This document shows, in pieces, positions 10,672 to 22,499 of a stretch of 64,000 nt of DNA; positions within the stretch are counted from its first letter, which is position 1; every line of letters starts with the position of its first letter. The notes under the pieces were generated by a model that was not told where the DNA came from, searched no databases, and saw only the letters and a list, made by a program, of their open reading frames with translations. Both the position numbers and the translations under genes were made by a program. Origin of the DNA: Lineus longissimus (lineage: Eukaryota > Nemertea > Pilidiophora > Heteronemertea > Lineidae); contig NC_088321.1 of assembly GCF_910592395.1 (NCBI RefSeq), positions 13,330,001-13,394,000 of the forward strand. The letters run 5' to 3'.

Positions 10672-11347
10672 GATTACAATTACGTAGTTGACTAATTTAT
10701 TCGCAGATGGCGCTGTGGGACTACCGCAAGGATTTTGGGAAGTGACGAATCGGTCTGTCTGAGTTCTTGGCCAAGACACTTTACTTTTATTTTTTCTTTT
10801 GGCCACATCAAGACATTTCGACCAATATTCGTGATGATTTGTAGTATAATTCGATTTGCCAATCTAGAGTAGCTCCTATGCAATCCACTTCATCATCCTG
10901 AACGTCTTTCTGGGTGACAAAGCGAGGCTGGTCCACGCTGTGTAATCCAGAATGGACCTGGTTTGGGTTTCTACTTTGAATCTATATTTTGCACACCCAA
11001 CGGTACAATGCTCTCAATGAAATCCTGAATCCAAGTTTGTATCAAGAGTCGCCCCTCTCCCCAAATTGATGCCCATCTCCGACTGAAAATAGTCAGGCAC
11101 CTCCGATTATCAGAGGGGCCGGGGAGGGAGGGAGAGCACCAAGCGAGCCCTCTTATTCATGAAAATCTTTGGATTTGAACATAAAACTTGGAACACATCA
11201 GAAATTTACTGAGAAATGCAGTCATGACAGTGCATGTCTCCTTCTTTCTGGCTCCTGGATCAGCCCCGGATTACAGGCCGAAATTCTGCACGGGTGAAAG
11301 GAATATCCTTCGAGCTGTTTCTGATTGCGGTACCGGTACTTGAAGTA
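10672..11347. other. Upstream region of MESH1
   Basis: Up to about 10830 this is homologous to the region upstream of the dead copy (2571-2690), presumably 5' UTR or promoter. No TATA box or other clear control element is seen. The rest shows no supported feature. Confidence 0.35.
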
Positions 11348-12211
11348 GGGGTGTACCCCCATTTCGCCTACACCCATTTCGCCTACACCCATTTCGCCTA
11401 TTACCCATTTTGCCTACCCCCATTTCGCCTACCCCCATTTCGCCTATTCACCATTTCGCCTACACCCACTTCGCCTACTCACCATTTCGCCTACTAAAAA
11501 GGAAGAGTGGTGTGCGCTGGACATTTGAACAATTTTACCAATTGTTGAGCTTGGATTTTTTCCTTCATATTATAGCATATTTCCCAGTTAAACTTTACCA
11601 TACTTTATCATTCCAACCCGGCCTCTTGAGACAAGACCACCATTGATTTTTTAAGCCTTTTTGCAGTTAAATTGTCACAGTTTGACCGCCTTGCATCAAA
11701 TAATGCTTCGGGTTGTGAATCTGAAATTTGGATATGACATTCCAGACAGTCAGGCGAGTAAATGGTGAAATTTTATTAAAACTGGTGGTTGTCCACGAAT
11801 TTGTTTTCTTCAAATTGGACAAATTTGAGAGACCATGATATTCCACAGTTTTCAGCCAAATCATGACCCTACTTATGACCCTACTCAGTTCGTCTGATAG
11901 TATTTAGTTGGTATTTAGTTGGATAAACTGCATATTTCTAAAAGCGTTACAAAATTCTGGCACCAATAGACATTTCAAATTAGACTAGGAGGCTGAAACA
12001 TCTTTTGTATTTAAAGTCACTATCATAAAACATTTGAAATGATGTAGGCAAAATGGGTAATAGGCGAAATGGTGAATAGGCGAAATGGGTGTAGGCGAAA
12101 TGGTGAGTAGGCGAAATGGGTGTAGGCGAAATGGTGAGTAGGCGAAATGGTGAGTAGGCGAAACGGGTAAATTTTGTAGGCGAAATGGGTGTAGGCGAAA
12201 TGGGGATGAAC
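11348..12211. mobile_element. Foldback element B, arms made of CATTTCGCCTAC units
   Basis: The left arm (about 11350-11500) holds nine or so units of ACCCATTTCGCCTAC type. The right arm (about 12040-12211) carries the reverse-complement units GTAGGCGAAATGG. About 540 bp of AT-rich non-coding sequence separates them. Architecture, and the core TTTCGC(C)TAC, resemble foldback element A. Confidence 0.85.
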
Positions 12212-12404
12212 CGAAGTAGGACCACAGCACAGAGGCCGGGAAAAGTGCAATTCTCTCAAGAGTCAGAAATTTGCACAAATCACAGTCTTTGATCAGCAGT
12301 CTGGCTCTATCTTGATCCCCATTGTCACATCTGCTACCAAGTGTAAATCTCTTCCAGGGTAGACAGTCATACTTGTTAAAGGCCTCTGCCCTTTGACTTT
12401 GTAA

Positions 12405-12535
12405 CAACTGGCGATACAGGAAAATAGAAATGCAGTTCTACACAATGCTGTGCAGTTATTATGCATATGAACTTGCTGAAAACTGTTATTCATAGTATTA
12501 GTAGGCTTATTTGTATATCTGTCGACATATACAGC
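12405..12535 (+). repeat. Dispersed repeat copy
   Basis: It shares CAGTTATTATGCATA, a GCTGAAA phrase and TGTATATCTGTC with the copies at about 56215 and 56865. Non-coding. Confidence 0.4.
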
Positions 12536-14436
12536 AATGCTGATATTTAGAAGTTAGTGCTTATGCAACTGAAAATTTTCCATTTCAAATTTTATACCAA
12601 TGGCATTCAATTTCAAAGTTTCCAATGGCATAAATACTTAGGCCTACAGAACATAAATTTCAGCATTGGTTGGTAGCAGTCTGCCCCATTTCGTTCCCAA
12701 AATCCTATGGAGAGCTAGCCCATGTGGATGACTGACCATCGTACTCCTTCATTCGCCCTAGAATACCCTACCAATACCTTACAGTACCCTAGCCAAGGGT
12801 AATTTTTTTGGTAAGGCGGTGTCCTAAATATTTGTTGCTGATGCTCTCATACCAAGTACATCATGCGGTATCTGCCTTCCCATCGAGTAGTGCACTGGTC
12901 GTAATGGGTATATTCAGTAGAAGATCCAAATAACTGCACATCACCAACATTTCCGAGTGTTTGGTTTTGGCCCATATCAGGAATGTATATATATTCGACC
13001 AGTCAGCTTTATAAAGAAACAATTAAATCCCTTTCGAAACAAACTACCAGCCATGTCGCCACTCTGTCATTGTCTCCAGCGAAAAATTGAACTTCTCAAA
13101 GATCCAACAGTCCAAGTGCAGGTCATGGCGATGAAATCATGTTACAGCAAACAGGCCGGGACAAGTGCAATTCCAAGTTAAGTTAGTCACAGAATCTTGC
13201 ACAAGTCGCATCCTGCTCGACAACATGGGCCAAGCCATTTTTTGCCGATGTTGGAAAAACCATGGAATAAAGATCCCATTTTAATTTAAGTCAAAAATGA
13301 AATTTTGCACAACTAAGAACGTTGTCGTCTTTTGCCCTGCTTGTCATCTTTTTACCTGCATCTTCTTCAGAACGTCACCTGCCTCGAAGCCTTTTTTCTA
13401 TTACGAGGCCTATAACTTTTTCCGTATACCTTTAATGGATTCCACAAACCTCCCTGGACAGTGTCACGAGTGTGTTAAGCTGTGATATAGGCCTAGCCTA
13501 GGCCTAAACTGATCCTGATACCAGTGACTGAGTGAGTGAGTGACTGCATAATGCAGCCCATCAATCAACGTTCATGACGTTGCGCCATGGGTCAACGTAG
13601 TGACCAATACCCCCAATTAGCATCACTGCCTAATACTGAAGTGGCCATGCTTCACATTAATAAATTTCGCTGTCTTTGTAGGACATTGATGGATTGTCGA
13701 ATCGAACATCATTGATTATCATCATCCATATCACCATCATGTCGAAACGCACATGGCTTCACCTACTGCGCATCGTTGTCTGCGCGCTTCCGTGGCCGAA
13801 AGGGATTTTGGCTTTGTGCGAAGTAGGTTTTCTTCATCGAGCAATATGATTTTTACAGGAATAGCGTGTATAAATAGTATGAATCTGCTATAATATTTAT
13901 GATTATGTTAAACAATGTTGCTTCAAAAGACTAGAAAGTCGGCAGAATTGTACAGTAACTGTTAAACTGAATTTCCTCGCGGTTCTCATGATGAACTCAT
14001 CCCGCATCGCATGGCCCCCGCATTGCGCATATGACATGTTTTAGCATTTGTCGGCCGTGTATGTTGTAAACATTAGAAACTCAGCCTGACCAACCAGAAG
14101 GACTGAGCGGTACCTCGGTTACAATCAAAGCCTGCATGTTCATCAGGTCAGTCACTGAGTTGGAGACGATTCGGAAAACTGAGCCGATTACAGCGGTCGT
14201 CCTAAACAGCGTCCACCAGCGCCCAACAGTGTCCGCCAGGGTTAAAGTCAGGTATAATAAAGTCATCACAATAAAATTTAGTAGCCATAAACGAAATAAG
14301 TATGCAATAAAACGCATTTCCTGAAAACTTCATGACACTTGAGTGTAAGATAAGTGAGATGTTGTCTAAAATCACAAGGCTCGATCCTGTCAATCATTAA
14401 GAGAGTGAATATTTTCTTTACTGCTATCTACTACAG
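12536..14436. other. Intergenic region upstream of the coiled-coil gene
   Basis: No convincing coding exon. A splice-acceptor-like pyrimidine stretch ending CTACAG at 14436, just 12 bases before the ATG, implies an upstream 5' UTR exon. One possible donor is GTCAG|GTATAA near 14250, but this is uncertain. Confidence 0.35.
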
Positions 14437-14448
14437 AATCCTGAAGCC

Positions 14449-17400
14449 ATGTCTTCGAGGAAAGAAGTCCTTGGTGTCTCCCAAGGATCCAGTCTCCTTC
14501 CTCTTCGCTTGCGACGGCAGCTTGCTGCAGCGAAATCAACACCAAGCCGCGTGACAGCAGCGCCACCTGCAGTTGAACAAGATGACAGTGATGACGATGA
14601 TTGCTGTATCATAGTGCCAGATTCTCCGAAAAAGAAGCTGGAGCTGGTCGAGGTTCCCGAGGAAGAAACGGCATCCACCAGTAATGCCACGAATGAGTCT
14701 GTGAGAGCTTCGATAGTTCGACAGTCTGAAGAGGGCCAAGGTAGGCCAAAATAATTAACAAAATAAGTTCAGTTCATTTTTTGGTTTAACACTTATAGGG
14801 CAGGACTCCTGGGATAACACCGGGATAAAAATTTATGAGGGATAACTGCATGAGATTTTGTACACCCTAAAGCTAAAAAATGGCAGGAAGTGGAGGGTCC
14901 ACTGAACACATTAAAAATTGGTGTGGCCTACAAAACATAAAATATGTTAATTACACTTTTCAGGTACCAACAGTGATGGCAGAACGGAAAAATCGAAAAA
15001 AACATTTCTGTCGAGTGAGTCACTTACAGCTCGGATCAGAAGAAACTTGCAGTATCTACGCGACGGGCGGGAGGCAACACCATTACCTGTTACACAGTTG
15101 CCAGCATCGGATGATGATGACGTTGGGTCCATGTCAGTCGGGGAGCTCATGAAACGAGCTAAAGGTATTAAGACTTAAAGGCCTATGTCGTTCGTTAAAA
15201 ATTTTGAACTTTTAATTGAATTTTAAAATGTCAAATTGCGAAAATACGTACTACATTGTATGTTGAACAAATGTTGCATTCACTGCTTGCAGGCATGGTT
15301 GTATTAACAAATGAAAACAAAGAGTTGAAGAGAAAGGTGTTGGATCTGGGCGCTCGGTTCAATTCGTTGGAGACTCGATTGCACCAGAAGGAGGGCCTGG
15401 TCTCGCAGTACGAGTCGGAGATTGAGACGATGACAGATTTGCTGAAAGATGCGGAAAATGAACTGGATAAGGCACACAAGGAACGGATGATGAAAGGCCA
15501 CTCGTCGGATGAGGTCAACAAACTCAATAAACAGTTACAGTCGCAAAAAGTAAGGTTGCAATCTCACTGTGGTATGTCTGGCCGCTGGGGTCTCCTAAAG
15601 CCCGCTACACACGAGGGATTTCTCACCAACTTAGTTGGTTTTTAAATTAAGAACAGGTGCACAGGTGACTGGAAGTTGAGAGTCGTTCACCCACTCACAC
15701 GAAAGACATAATCCCAGCAATATTTAGGGCCTGCACTATATTTAGGCCAAAACCTTGGTCAAGGCTAAGATAAAGAGTCAAAATATGGCCCAACTATGTT
15801 GTTGACTGAATCACACGGGGAAATTTCTACCCCACACTCCTTATATAAACAAAAAAATCCTTATATAAACAAAAGATGTCGTCGAGAAATGGAACAAGTC
15901 GGTAGTGCAGCCAGCAACTCCAACTAATCGGGCAAAGTATCAGTTACCTGGTCTGGATTCCTGTTATGAATTAAAATTCCAACTAAGTTGGTGAGAAGTC
16001 CCTTGTGTGTAACGGGCTTTAGATCTTGCAAGAGCTCTGCGAGAGGTCCCTGGTTCGATTATCACTGTCGGTGTGAAAGTCTCGGCTGGGCTTTTAAGGA
16101 ACGGCGTAGGCCTTTAACCACTATGCCACTGGTAGCCGTTTACTGCTTGATGACATTTTGCACTGTTTTTATTTCAGGAAGCTCAAGAAATGCAGGACCA
16201 GGCATTGAACGAACTGCAGCGGCAGCTCAAGGCCAGTCAGGCGGAAAACAAGACGCTAAAGTCGTCAGTATCAAAAGCGACAGAGGCCGGCCATCGCGAG
16301 GAAAAGGACCTCACCAAGAAGACACAGGAGATCGTCAAGTTGAAACAAGCGCTAAAAGACGCCGAGACGTCGTTGACTAAAGAAAAGCAGGAGAAGAAAC
16401 TGGCAAATTTGGCGGAGCAGAAAGTGAAGTCTGAGATGATTTACAAGTGTAGCTTGTTGACGATGAAGACAGAAAAGCTGCAAAAAGTGAGTTTTGGGAT
16501 AATTAGTAGCTGATAGTGATATGAATAAAATTCACGGTTAAAATATTCCATTTTATCAATCGAAATTGATTCTTTTGTACACAATCACATATTTGGCCTA
16601 ATTTCCAGGAGGAGCGAGAGGTGGCGTCCTACCAAGAGAAACTGAAGCGCTCGGAGGAGGTCAGACGAAAGGCACTCGATGTCACCAATATGTGCTATAG
16701 TACCATTGGGGCGATGGCCAAGGAGTTGAAACGATGCAAAGAGATCAGTTGCTCCCTCAGCGATCTACTACAAGAAATACAGGTAACATTTTAACCACTT
16801 ATTAATGCCGCATAAAATTGGTCGCTTTTCTGCTATGGAAACTTGGACAAGCTCCGGCAGAGTTGTTCTCGGCTGAGTTGTTCTCGCCTCGGGTGCAATA
16901 ACCAAGCCGACTTTGACTTTCATTTCACTGCTACTAGTCTTTGAAGCAGGCTTGCTGATGGAGTGATTGATATATGCTTCTCTTCTGCAGCTGAAACTCA
17001 TCGACCGCCAAGTCAAACAGATAACGGACGGAGCAGGACGCACTGACATCACAATGGATCAAAATCTAAAAGAAATGCTCAGGAAAATCTGGGAAGTGCA
17101 AAAACAATTCCGCCCAGTCATCCTTATCGATGTGAAAGACGACAACGTCGGGAATATCAGGAGCAATGTTACGGAAGCACCAAATATGGATACTGGGACT
17201 GGTACCAGTGGCAAAGGGAAAGGGCGTGGTAGGGGAAGGGGACGAGGGAGTATGAAGGGCACCCCGAGTGTAGCTTTGCCCTCGGCACCAGCTATTACAA
17301 ATATTCCCGGTGACATGACGGAATTTGACGAAAAGACGCATCAGAATAATAAGTTGTTGTTGCAATGTTTGGATTTGTTGGCCGTGGCGCATAGTGATGT

Positions 17401-20400
17401 GTCGTCGAAGGAGACGCAGTTGGCAGGGCTGAGCGTGGAGTTGCAGGAAGTTCGGAAGGATCTCCAGAAGAAGGAGGAATGTTACACGATTCATGTGTAT
17501 GAGCAGAGCAAGGAAAGGGAGGGACAGATTGGGGTGAGTGTCAGATTCATGTATATGAGTAGAGCAGTGTAAGGGGGGCCGAATGGGGTGAGTGCGCTTT
17601 GATTCATGTGTATAATCAGAGCAGTGTAATGGGGACCGAATGGGGTGAGTGTGCTTTGATTCATGTGTATGATTAGAGCAGTGTAATGGGGACCGATGGG
17701 GTGAGTGTGCTTTGATTCATGTGCATGATCAGAGCAGTGTAATGGCGACCGATGGGGTGAGTGTTCTTTGATTCATGTGTTTGAGCAGAGCAGTGTAATG
17801 GGGACCGAATGGGGTGAGTGTGCTTTGATTCATGTGTATGATCAGAGCAGTGTAATGGCGACCGATGGGGTGAGTGTTCTTTGATTCATGTGTTTGAGCA
17901 GAGCAGTGTAAGGGGGAACCAAATGGGGTGGTTGTTGTTTGATTCATGTGTGTATGAGCAGAGCTGGGAAAGGGGGAACAAAATGGGGTGGGTTGCAGGA
18001 TTCATACCAGTTTACATATATGGAATATTTTTAATCAAACGGCATTAACAGATAAGATACCTCATGAAGACGGACATGCTCATCATTTGTCTTGAAGGAT
18101 GTGACTATTTTAGTTTTGTTTGTTTTCAGGATTCTGATGCTGAAGGTGGAGATGATAACACGGGCAGTAAGGTAATGCAAATTTCTCAAATTTTGATTCC
18201 TCAAATGTTTTTTTTCCATTATCTGATGGGGTTAGGTCACTAGCAAAACTCCTAACTCTCTTCATTTTTTCAACTGGGCCCTTGACCAGCTGAGGCCGAG
18301 TTTTATGAGTATATGCCCTCGTCAATAGCATTCTGCCATAATGACGTCATTGCAACTGCTGCCCTCTATTTCCCCATCGCTGAATTACAGGCAATTTTGG
18401 ACAAACATACAGTTTCGTAATGGATTCAGGCTTTCTAACTAGGGCAGTTAGATTGAATCTGGCACATGTTCGAGTGGCGAGAATACTACACAATTGTTTT
18501 GAATATTTTTCTCTCTGACTCTATGTCATCATTCATGCTAAAAACAATGCAGGGTTAAAGATAATTGACTTTGAAATAAGCTCAAATGCGTAGAAATAAG
18601 TGTAGATGTCCGACTGTCACGTGACTAAAACGTCATCGATATATTATTCAAATGACCTTGTGATCTATAAAAGTAATGTCGCGGGATGCTATTCCTTTAT
18701 CTATTGCCCAGGCAGTCCAGAGGGTCATCACGTCGTATGCCGCCTTACCAAAACCCCTCGACTCGACAAGTCCAATCAAGGAGCGTCGCTCGAGCGCGAA
18801 TGTCACAGTGATCCCGGCCAATGACGCAGCGCAGGAGAAGATGAACGTGAGGATGGAATGCGAGAGTGACGGTGAGATGGACGAGGGGTCAAGGACACTC
18901 GGCATACAGACAGAACCAATCAAAGATCACGTTCTGGTGCTTATTGACTCGGGTAAGGAACTGAGTCTTGTTTGATGTACGGTGGACCCTCCCTCAGCCT
19001 GCAGTTCTCTACTTAGGACACCCTCTCTAACCACTAGTTTGGGGATTGAATGAAACGATCAATTTTTTTGTTTCAAGTCAATCCTACCTATCTAATTGGG
19101 AAATGACAGAGGTCAGTCCCAAGAGTGTCCTTAATAGAGAGGTTCTAGTGTAGTGTTTTAATGTTGAGGGGTGAAAATGGCCGGTTGTTGGAGAGCACGT
19201 TAGCTGTTAAAGTGATAACTACTGCGGGGTTCACCAGGAATGACTCATGCCATTCTCCAGTTATCATCATCATGTGTGCAAAAATGGCCAGATCACAGAA
19301 TGATGCCGATTTTTCAATGGCTTATTATCAATCACAACAGCCAATTTCTAGGTGCACATTTTCAAACAAATTCCTGATGTTTCTAGTTCATGATGTCATG
19401 ATGAGGAACCTGCACAACAAAACCTGCCAATAGGGGGTTATGCAGGCAAGTGGACCATGGTTGTAGTGAGAAAGCCATTCTCCGGGTCAATGACTATTGA
19501 ATATTTCATCCCTTAATCATGTTATTTACTCTACATGGGGAAATAGCACCAAAACCGTTGTTTTATTGGTCCTTAATTCTATTTTGATGAGTTTTAGGAA
19601 GAAAATCAACAAAAATTAATTTTCATGGAAAATGCACTGGCAGTGTACCTTTTAGTACTGGTGCTGCCATCTGGACTTTAGTTTTGCAGGTTCCTCATTG
19701 TATTAAGTTTTTCTGCTTTGCCCCTTTCGCCGACAAGAAAACTAATTTCACGTATCTTGAATTCAGATGATGAAAATCCTGTAGTCATAAGCGATACGGA
19801 GGACGAACAAAATTTATCCATGGACGGGGAGTCTAGAAGCGTAGGCATTGGTGTTAATACCAGCGCAAGGTATCGCCCCGATTCCAATCCAACAGATATC
19901 ACAAAAGACGAAAAATCAAGCTCACCAGTCAAAGCCTTATTGACAAACGTCACAACAATACCGCAAAGTTTGTTTGATAACTTTTCCACGCCTTCAGATG
20001 ACGTCTCCACCTCGCAGGCAGATGAGGAGAAATCTACCAGTAAAAATGACAGTTCTGAGAATATTAAATCTTTTGATGCGGAGATGAGAGTAGACGCCGA
20101 CTTGGTTGCACCTCGTGAAGATGTGAAGGAGGAAGACGCGTCAGATTCTAAAGAGAAATCCCTTTGTAAAGATGATGCGACTGACAAGATTAAGGCTTTA
20201 GAACTAATTGATGAGCTCGAGAGCCAGAAAGTCGACTTGAGCAGGGGCCCGCCAACAGCTCGGTATACTATCAACCAGATTATGATGGCGCGGATGATGC
20301 TCAAAACGAAGCGGGTGGGTTCTTCGGGTGTGGATGGAGACGCAAAGGGTGCAAGTGAAGCTGAGCAAGGTTCTGAAGGTGGCGTTGAGAAAACCAGTGG

Positions 20401-20872
20401 TAAGGAGTCGGACTTGGATCGGTCTGCAGAAGGAATTGATCAGGATTTGGAAAAAGACGCAGCAAGCGAAAAAGCACATTTGACTAAAGACAAAGCAGAC
20501 GTGCAATCAGTACCATCGAACGAGAAGTGCGTATCTCAGAATGATGAGCAGTCGAAAGAGGTTAGCACAAGTGCTGAAAATACGGGCACTGCTGAGCGGG
20601 ATTCGGATGATCAGGTGGCTCCATCTGCTGGAGATGAGCCAAGCAATGAAGTCGAGAATGATATTATGTCAGAATCGTTGTCTGTTATGAAAAGTCTGGC
20701 GGAAGATGCAGCAAAACTTTTTGATTTTGACGACAAGGGGGGAAAGTCTGATGATACTGCAGAACCACCTAGTGGCCAGTGTCAGAAACGGAAGCATTCG
20801 GCGGATGATGATGATGATGTCGATGATGATGACAAAAGTGAAAAGAAACAGAAGCGAGATGCGAGTGACTAG
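14449..20872 (+). CDS. Large coiled-coil protein with several SUMO-interaction-like motifs
   Basis: Nine exons join in phase into 1,054 aa: 14449-14740, 14964-15164, 15293-15549, 16178-16486, 16609-16782, 16991-17533, 18130-18171, 18712-18952 and 19767-20872. Family not recognised. Residues about 165-470 are Lys/Glu/Gln/Leu-rich heptad-like sequence (ENKELKRKVLDL, KQALKDAETSLTKEKQEKK), predicting coiled coil, with a second stretch near 540-590. Residues near 490 hold a GR dipeptide run (GKGKGRGRGRGRG). Hydrophobic cores beside acidic or Ser residues fit SUMO-interaction motifs: CCIIVPDSP (about 52-60, after DDSDDDD), VILIDVKDD (about 454) and a tandem pair VLVLIDSDDE and PVVISDTEDE (about 679-699) spanning the exon 8/9 junction. 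The acidic, Ser-rich tail ends in basic clusters (KRKH, KKQKR) that could be an NLS. Inferred: a nuclear SUMO-binding scaffold. The ATG has a purine at -3. Confidence 0.85.
15596..16021. mobile_element. MITE with about 52-bp terminal inverted repeats
   Basis: The left end TAAAGCCCGCTACACACGAG continues to CACCAACTTAGTTGG. The right end carries the reverse complement, ending TGTGTGTAACGGGCTTTA. TA flanks both termini. The inner sequence is non-coding. It lies in intron 3 of the coiled-coil gene. Confidence 0.8.
16030..16135. mobile_element. tRNA-like fragments beside the MITE
   Basis: The plus strand has a B-box-like GGTTCGATTATC at 16052. The minus strand has an A-box-like GTGGCATAGTGGTTAA at about 16115-16130. 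The opposite orientations suggest two SINE scraps rather than a tRNA gene. Confidence 0.3.
17489..17997 (+). repeat. 57-bp array amplified from the exon 6 splice donor
   Basis: The first unit is coding (it starts at GATTCATGTGTATGAGCAG) and ends in the real donor GGGGTGAGTG at 17534. Eight further units follow in the intron at spacings of 56-58 bp. The first six keep GGGGTGAGTG; the last two have decayed it (GGTGGTTG, GGTGGGTT). Confidence 0.9.
18978..19151 (+). mobile_element. Pogo-like MITE copy 3 (intron 8)
   Basis: It runs from ACGGTGGACCCTCCCTCAGC to AATAGAGAGGTTCTAGTGTA, with inner 'acttaggacaccctctct' and 'aatcctacctatctaat' phrases shared with the copy at 39518. Non-coding. Confidence 0.6.
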
Positions 20873-21534
20873 TTTGAATTTCAAATGGGCATCATGGCCT
20901 GTAGATAGCGAGTGTTTCAGATGAAGAGTTGTAGCAGGGCTAGAGGGCAGCACAGTGCCTTTTCTCTATTTCATCTTTTTGCCTTTTTCTACAGTGGCCA
21001 ATTTGCGACGTTGAAATTGTTGCGTCATGCCAGCCTGTAGAATGCTGATGCTCGCAGCCAAATATTTTTTAAAGCAATGTCAGAATGACGTCACTTCTTA
21101 ACTGAAATATCCATGTAGTTCGATGCGACTTTGGTCGATCTTAGGGTTGGCAGGAGAGTGTATGTTTTTCAGTATTGCAAATGTTTCCAATGTTTTATTG
21201 CATGTATGTAAGGTGTCAAGTTGTAGTGGTCTATAGTTACCTGCCTCAAGTTTGTCAATTTCATGCTTGAAGGGATAAGGAATATAAATATCACGGACAA
21301 CCCTTCCTCGGTAAATTGCATTTCTATTTGTTTGTTTACTTGTTCTTATTGATGAATAAGATTCGTTGCTAACTTTAGCTAGCATTGGCGAGTGCCACCC
21401 ACATATGTAGAAAAATGGCCTTGTTGTTCAGTGCATCAGATTATATTTGATACTTGTCTAGGTTTTATCTGGCTCACATGATGCACTTGGGAAGGTAGTT
21501 AGTCATGAACATTACCAAGTTTACTGTAATTTTA
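20873..21534. other. Probable 3' UTR of the coiled-coil gene
   Basis: No coding exon. No AATAAA was found before the tandem array; the first seen on this strand is in TATAATAAAATC near 22066, so the UTR may include the array. Confidence 0.3.
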
Positions 21535-21868
21535 ATGCAGTAGATGTTTGCGACTAACCCCCTGTAATCTTAATTACACTAGACTGGGTAATGTTCGTAA
21601 TACAGTAGATGTTTGCGACTAACCCCCTGTAATCTTAATTACAGTAGACTGGGTAATGTTCGCAATACAGTAGATGTTTGCGACTAACCCCCTGTAATCT
21701 TAATTACAGTAGACTGGGTAATGTTCGCAATACAGTAGAAGTTTGCGACTAACCCCCTGTAATCTTAATTACAGTAGACTGGGTAATGTTCACAATACAG
21801 TAGATGTTTGCGACTAACCCCCTGTAATCTTAATTACAGTAGACTGGGTAATGTTCACGACTGTTTTA
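21535..21868 (+). repeat. 65-bp tandem repeat, five units
   Basis: TAGATGTTTGCGACTAACCC recurs at 21541, 21606, 21671, 21736 (one change) and 21801, exactly 65 bp apart. Units are nearly identical, so the expansion is recent. Confidence 0.95.
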
Positions 21869-21884
21869 TTTTCAACTTTAATGC

Positions 21885-21990
21885 ATTAAAGGAGTAACCC
21901 ATTTTATGTCGGTTGTATTTACTGGTGGTTCAGGAAAATTGAATACAAAATGCTGTGTTGAAGTTATGATGCGTGAAGACTCGCAATGAC
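21885..21990 (+). repeat. Dispersed repeat copy
   Basis: TTACTGGTGGTTCAGGAAAA followed by TACAAAATGC is shared with the copy near 1755. Non-coding. Confidence 0.45.
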
Positions 21991-22173
21991 GTGGTAATTT
22001 TTTGTATTTGTTTACTGTTGTATACTGATTTCCACTGATTGGTCAGAACAAAATCCCTTTTATAATAAAATCATGATCAAATTTATATAGGGTTTTGTTC
22101 TTATCATTTCAATTATTGGATGGGTGGCTATGATAAATCACATGTTGAATATGAAAGATCGAGGGCTACGAAA

Positions 22174-22496
22174 TCACCCTGGGGAATCAAAATCCTGATA
22201 GTCTGGGCATAACGTGCCAAATTCAGGTTTCAAGTCATCGAACAAGTAGGTCATACGTATACTCCCAGTATTTACACTTTGGATGTAGTGGACCGGCCAC
22301 GTCCTGTTGCCCAAAAAGAGGATCTGGATGTCGAAGTGGACTGCATGGGAGTCTTTTAAAACTCCCAAATGCTTACTGGTGGTGCTGGCTACTTTTTCCG
22401 AAGGACCTTTTTCCCTGATCGGCAGCGCAAGAGGAAAGACAGCCTCGGGGGAGGAATACTCCCCGGAAAATAACACCTTCAAATGTGGAGCGAATA
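22174..22496 (-). other. Candidate orphan 3'-terminal coding exon
   Basis: A strong acceptor (TTTTCTTCTTCAG) on the minus strand at 22497-22498 leads into about 107 open codons: FAPHLKVLFSGEYSSPEAV at the start, PDYQDFDSPG then stop at the end. Composition looks protein-like, but no family is recognised and no upstream partner exon was found. It lies downstream of the pogo-fusion gene on the same strand and could be an alternative last exon, a gene remnant or chance. Confidence 0.3.
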
Positions 22497-22499
22497 CTG

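Noticed and set aside
11234-11646. Frames with repeated PHFAYTHFAY / SPTPISPT
   Set aside because: Translations of the foldback B mini-repeats.
14081-14393. Overlapping short frames on both strands upstream of the coiled-coil gene
   Set aside because: More likely 5' UTR or promoter sequence; no protein-like features.
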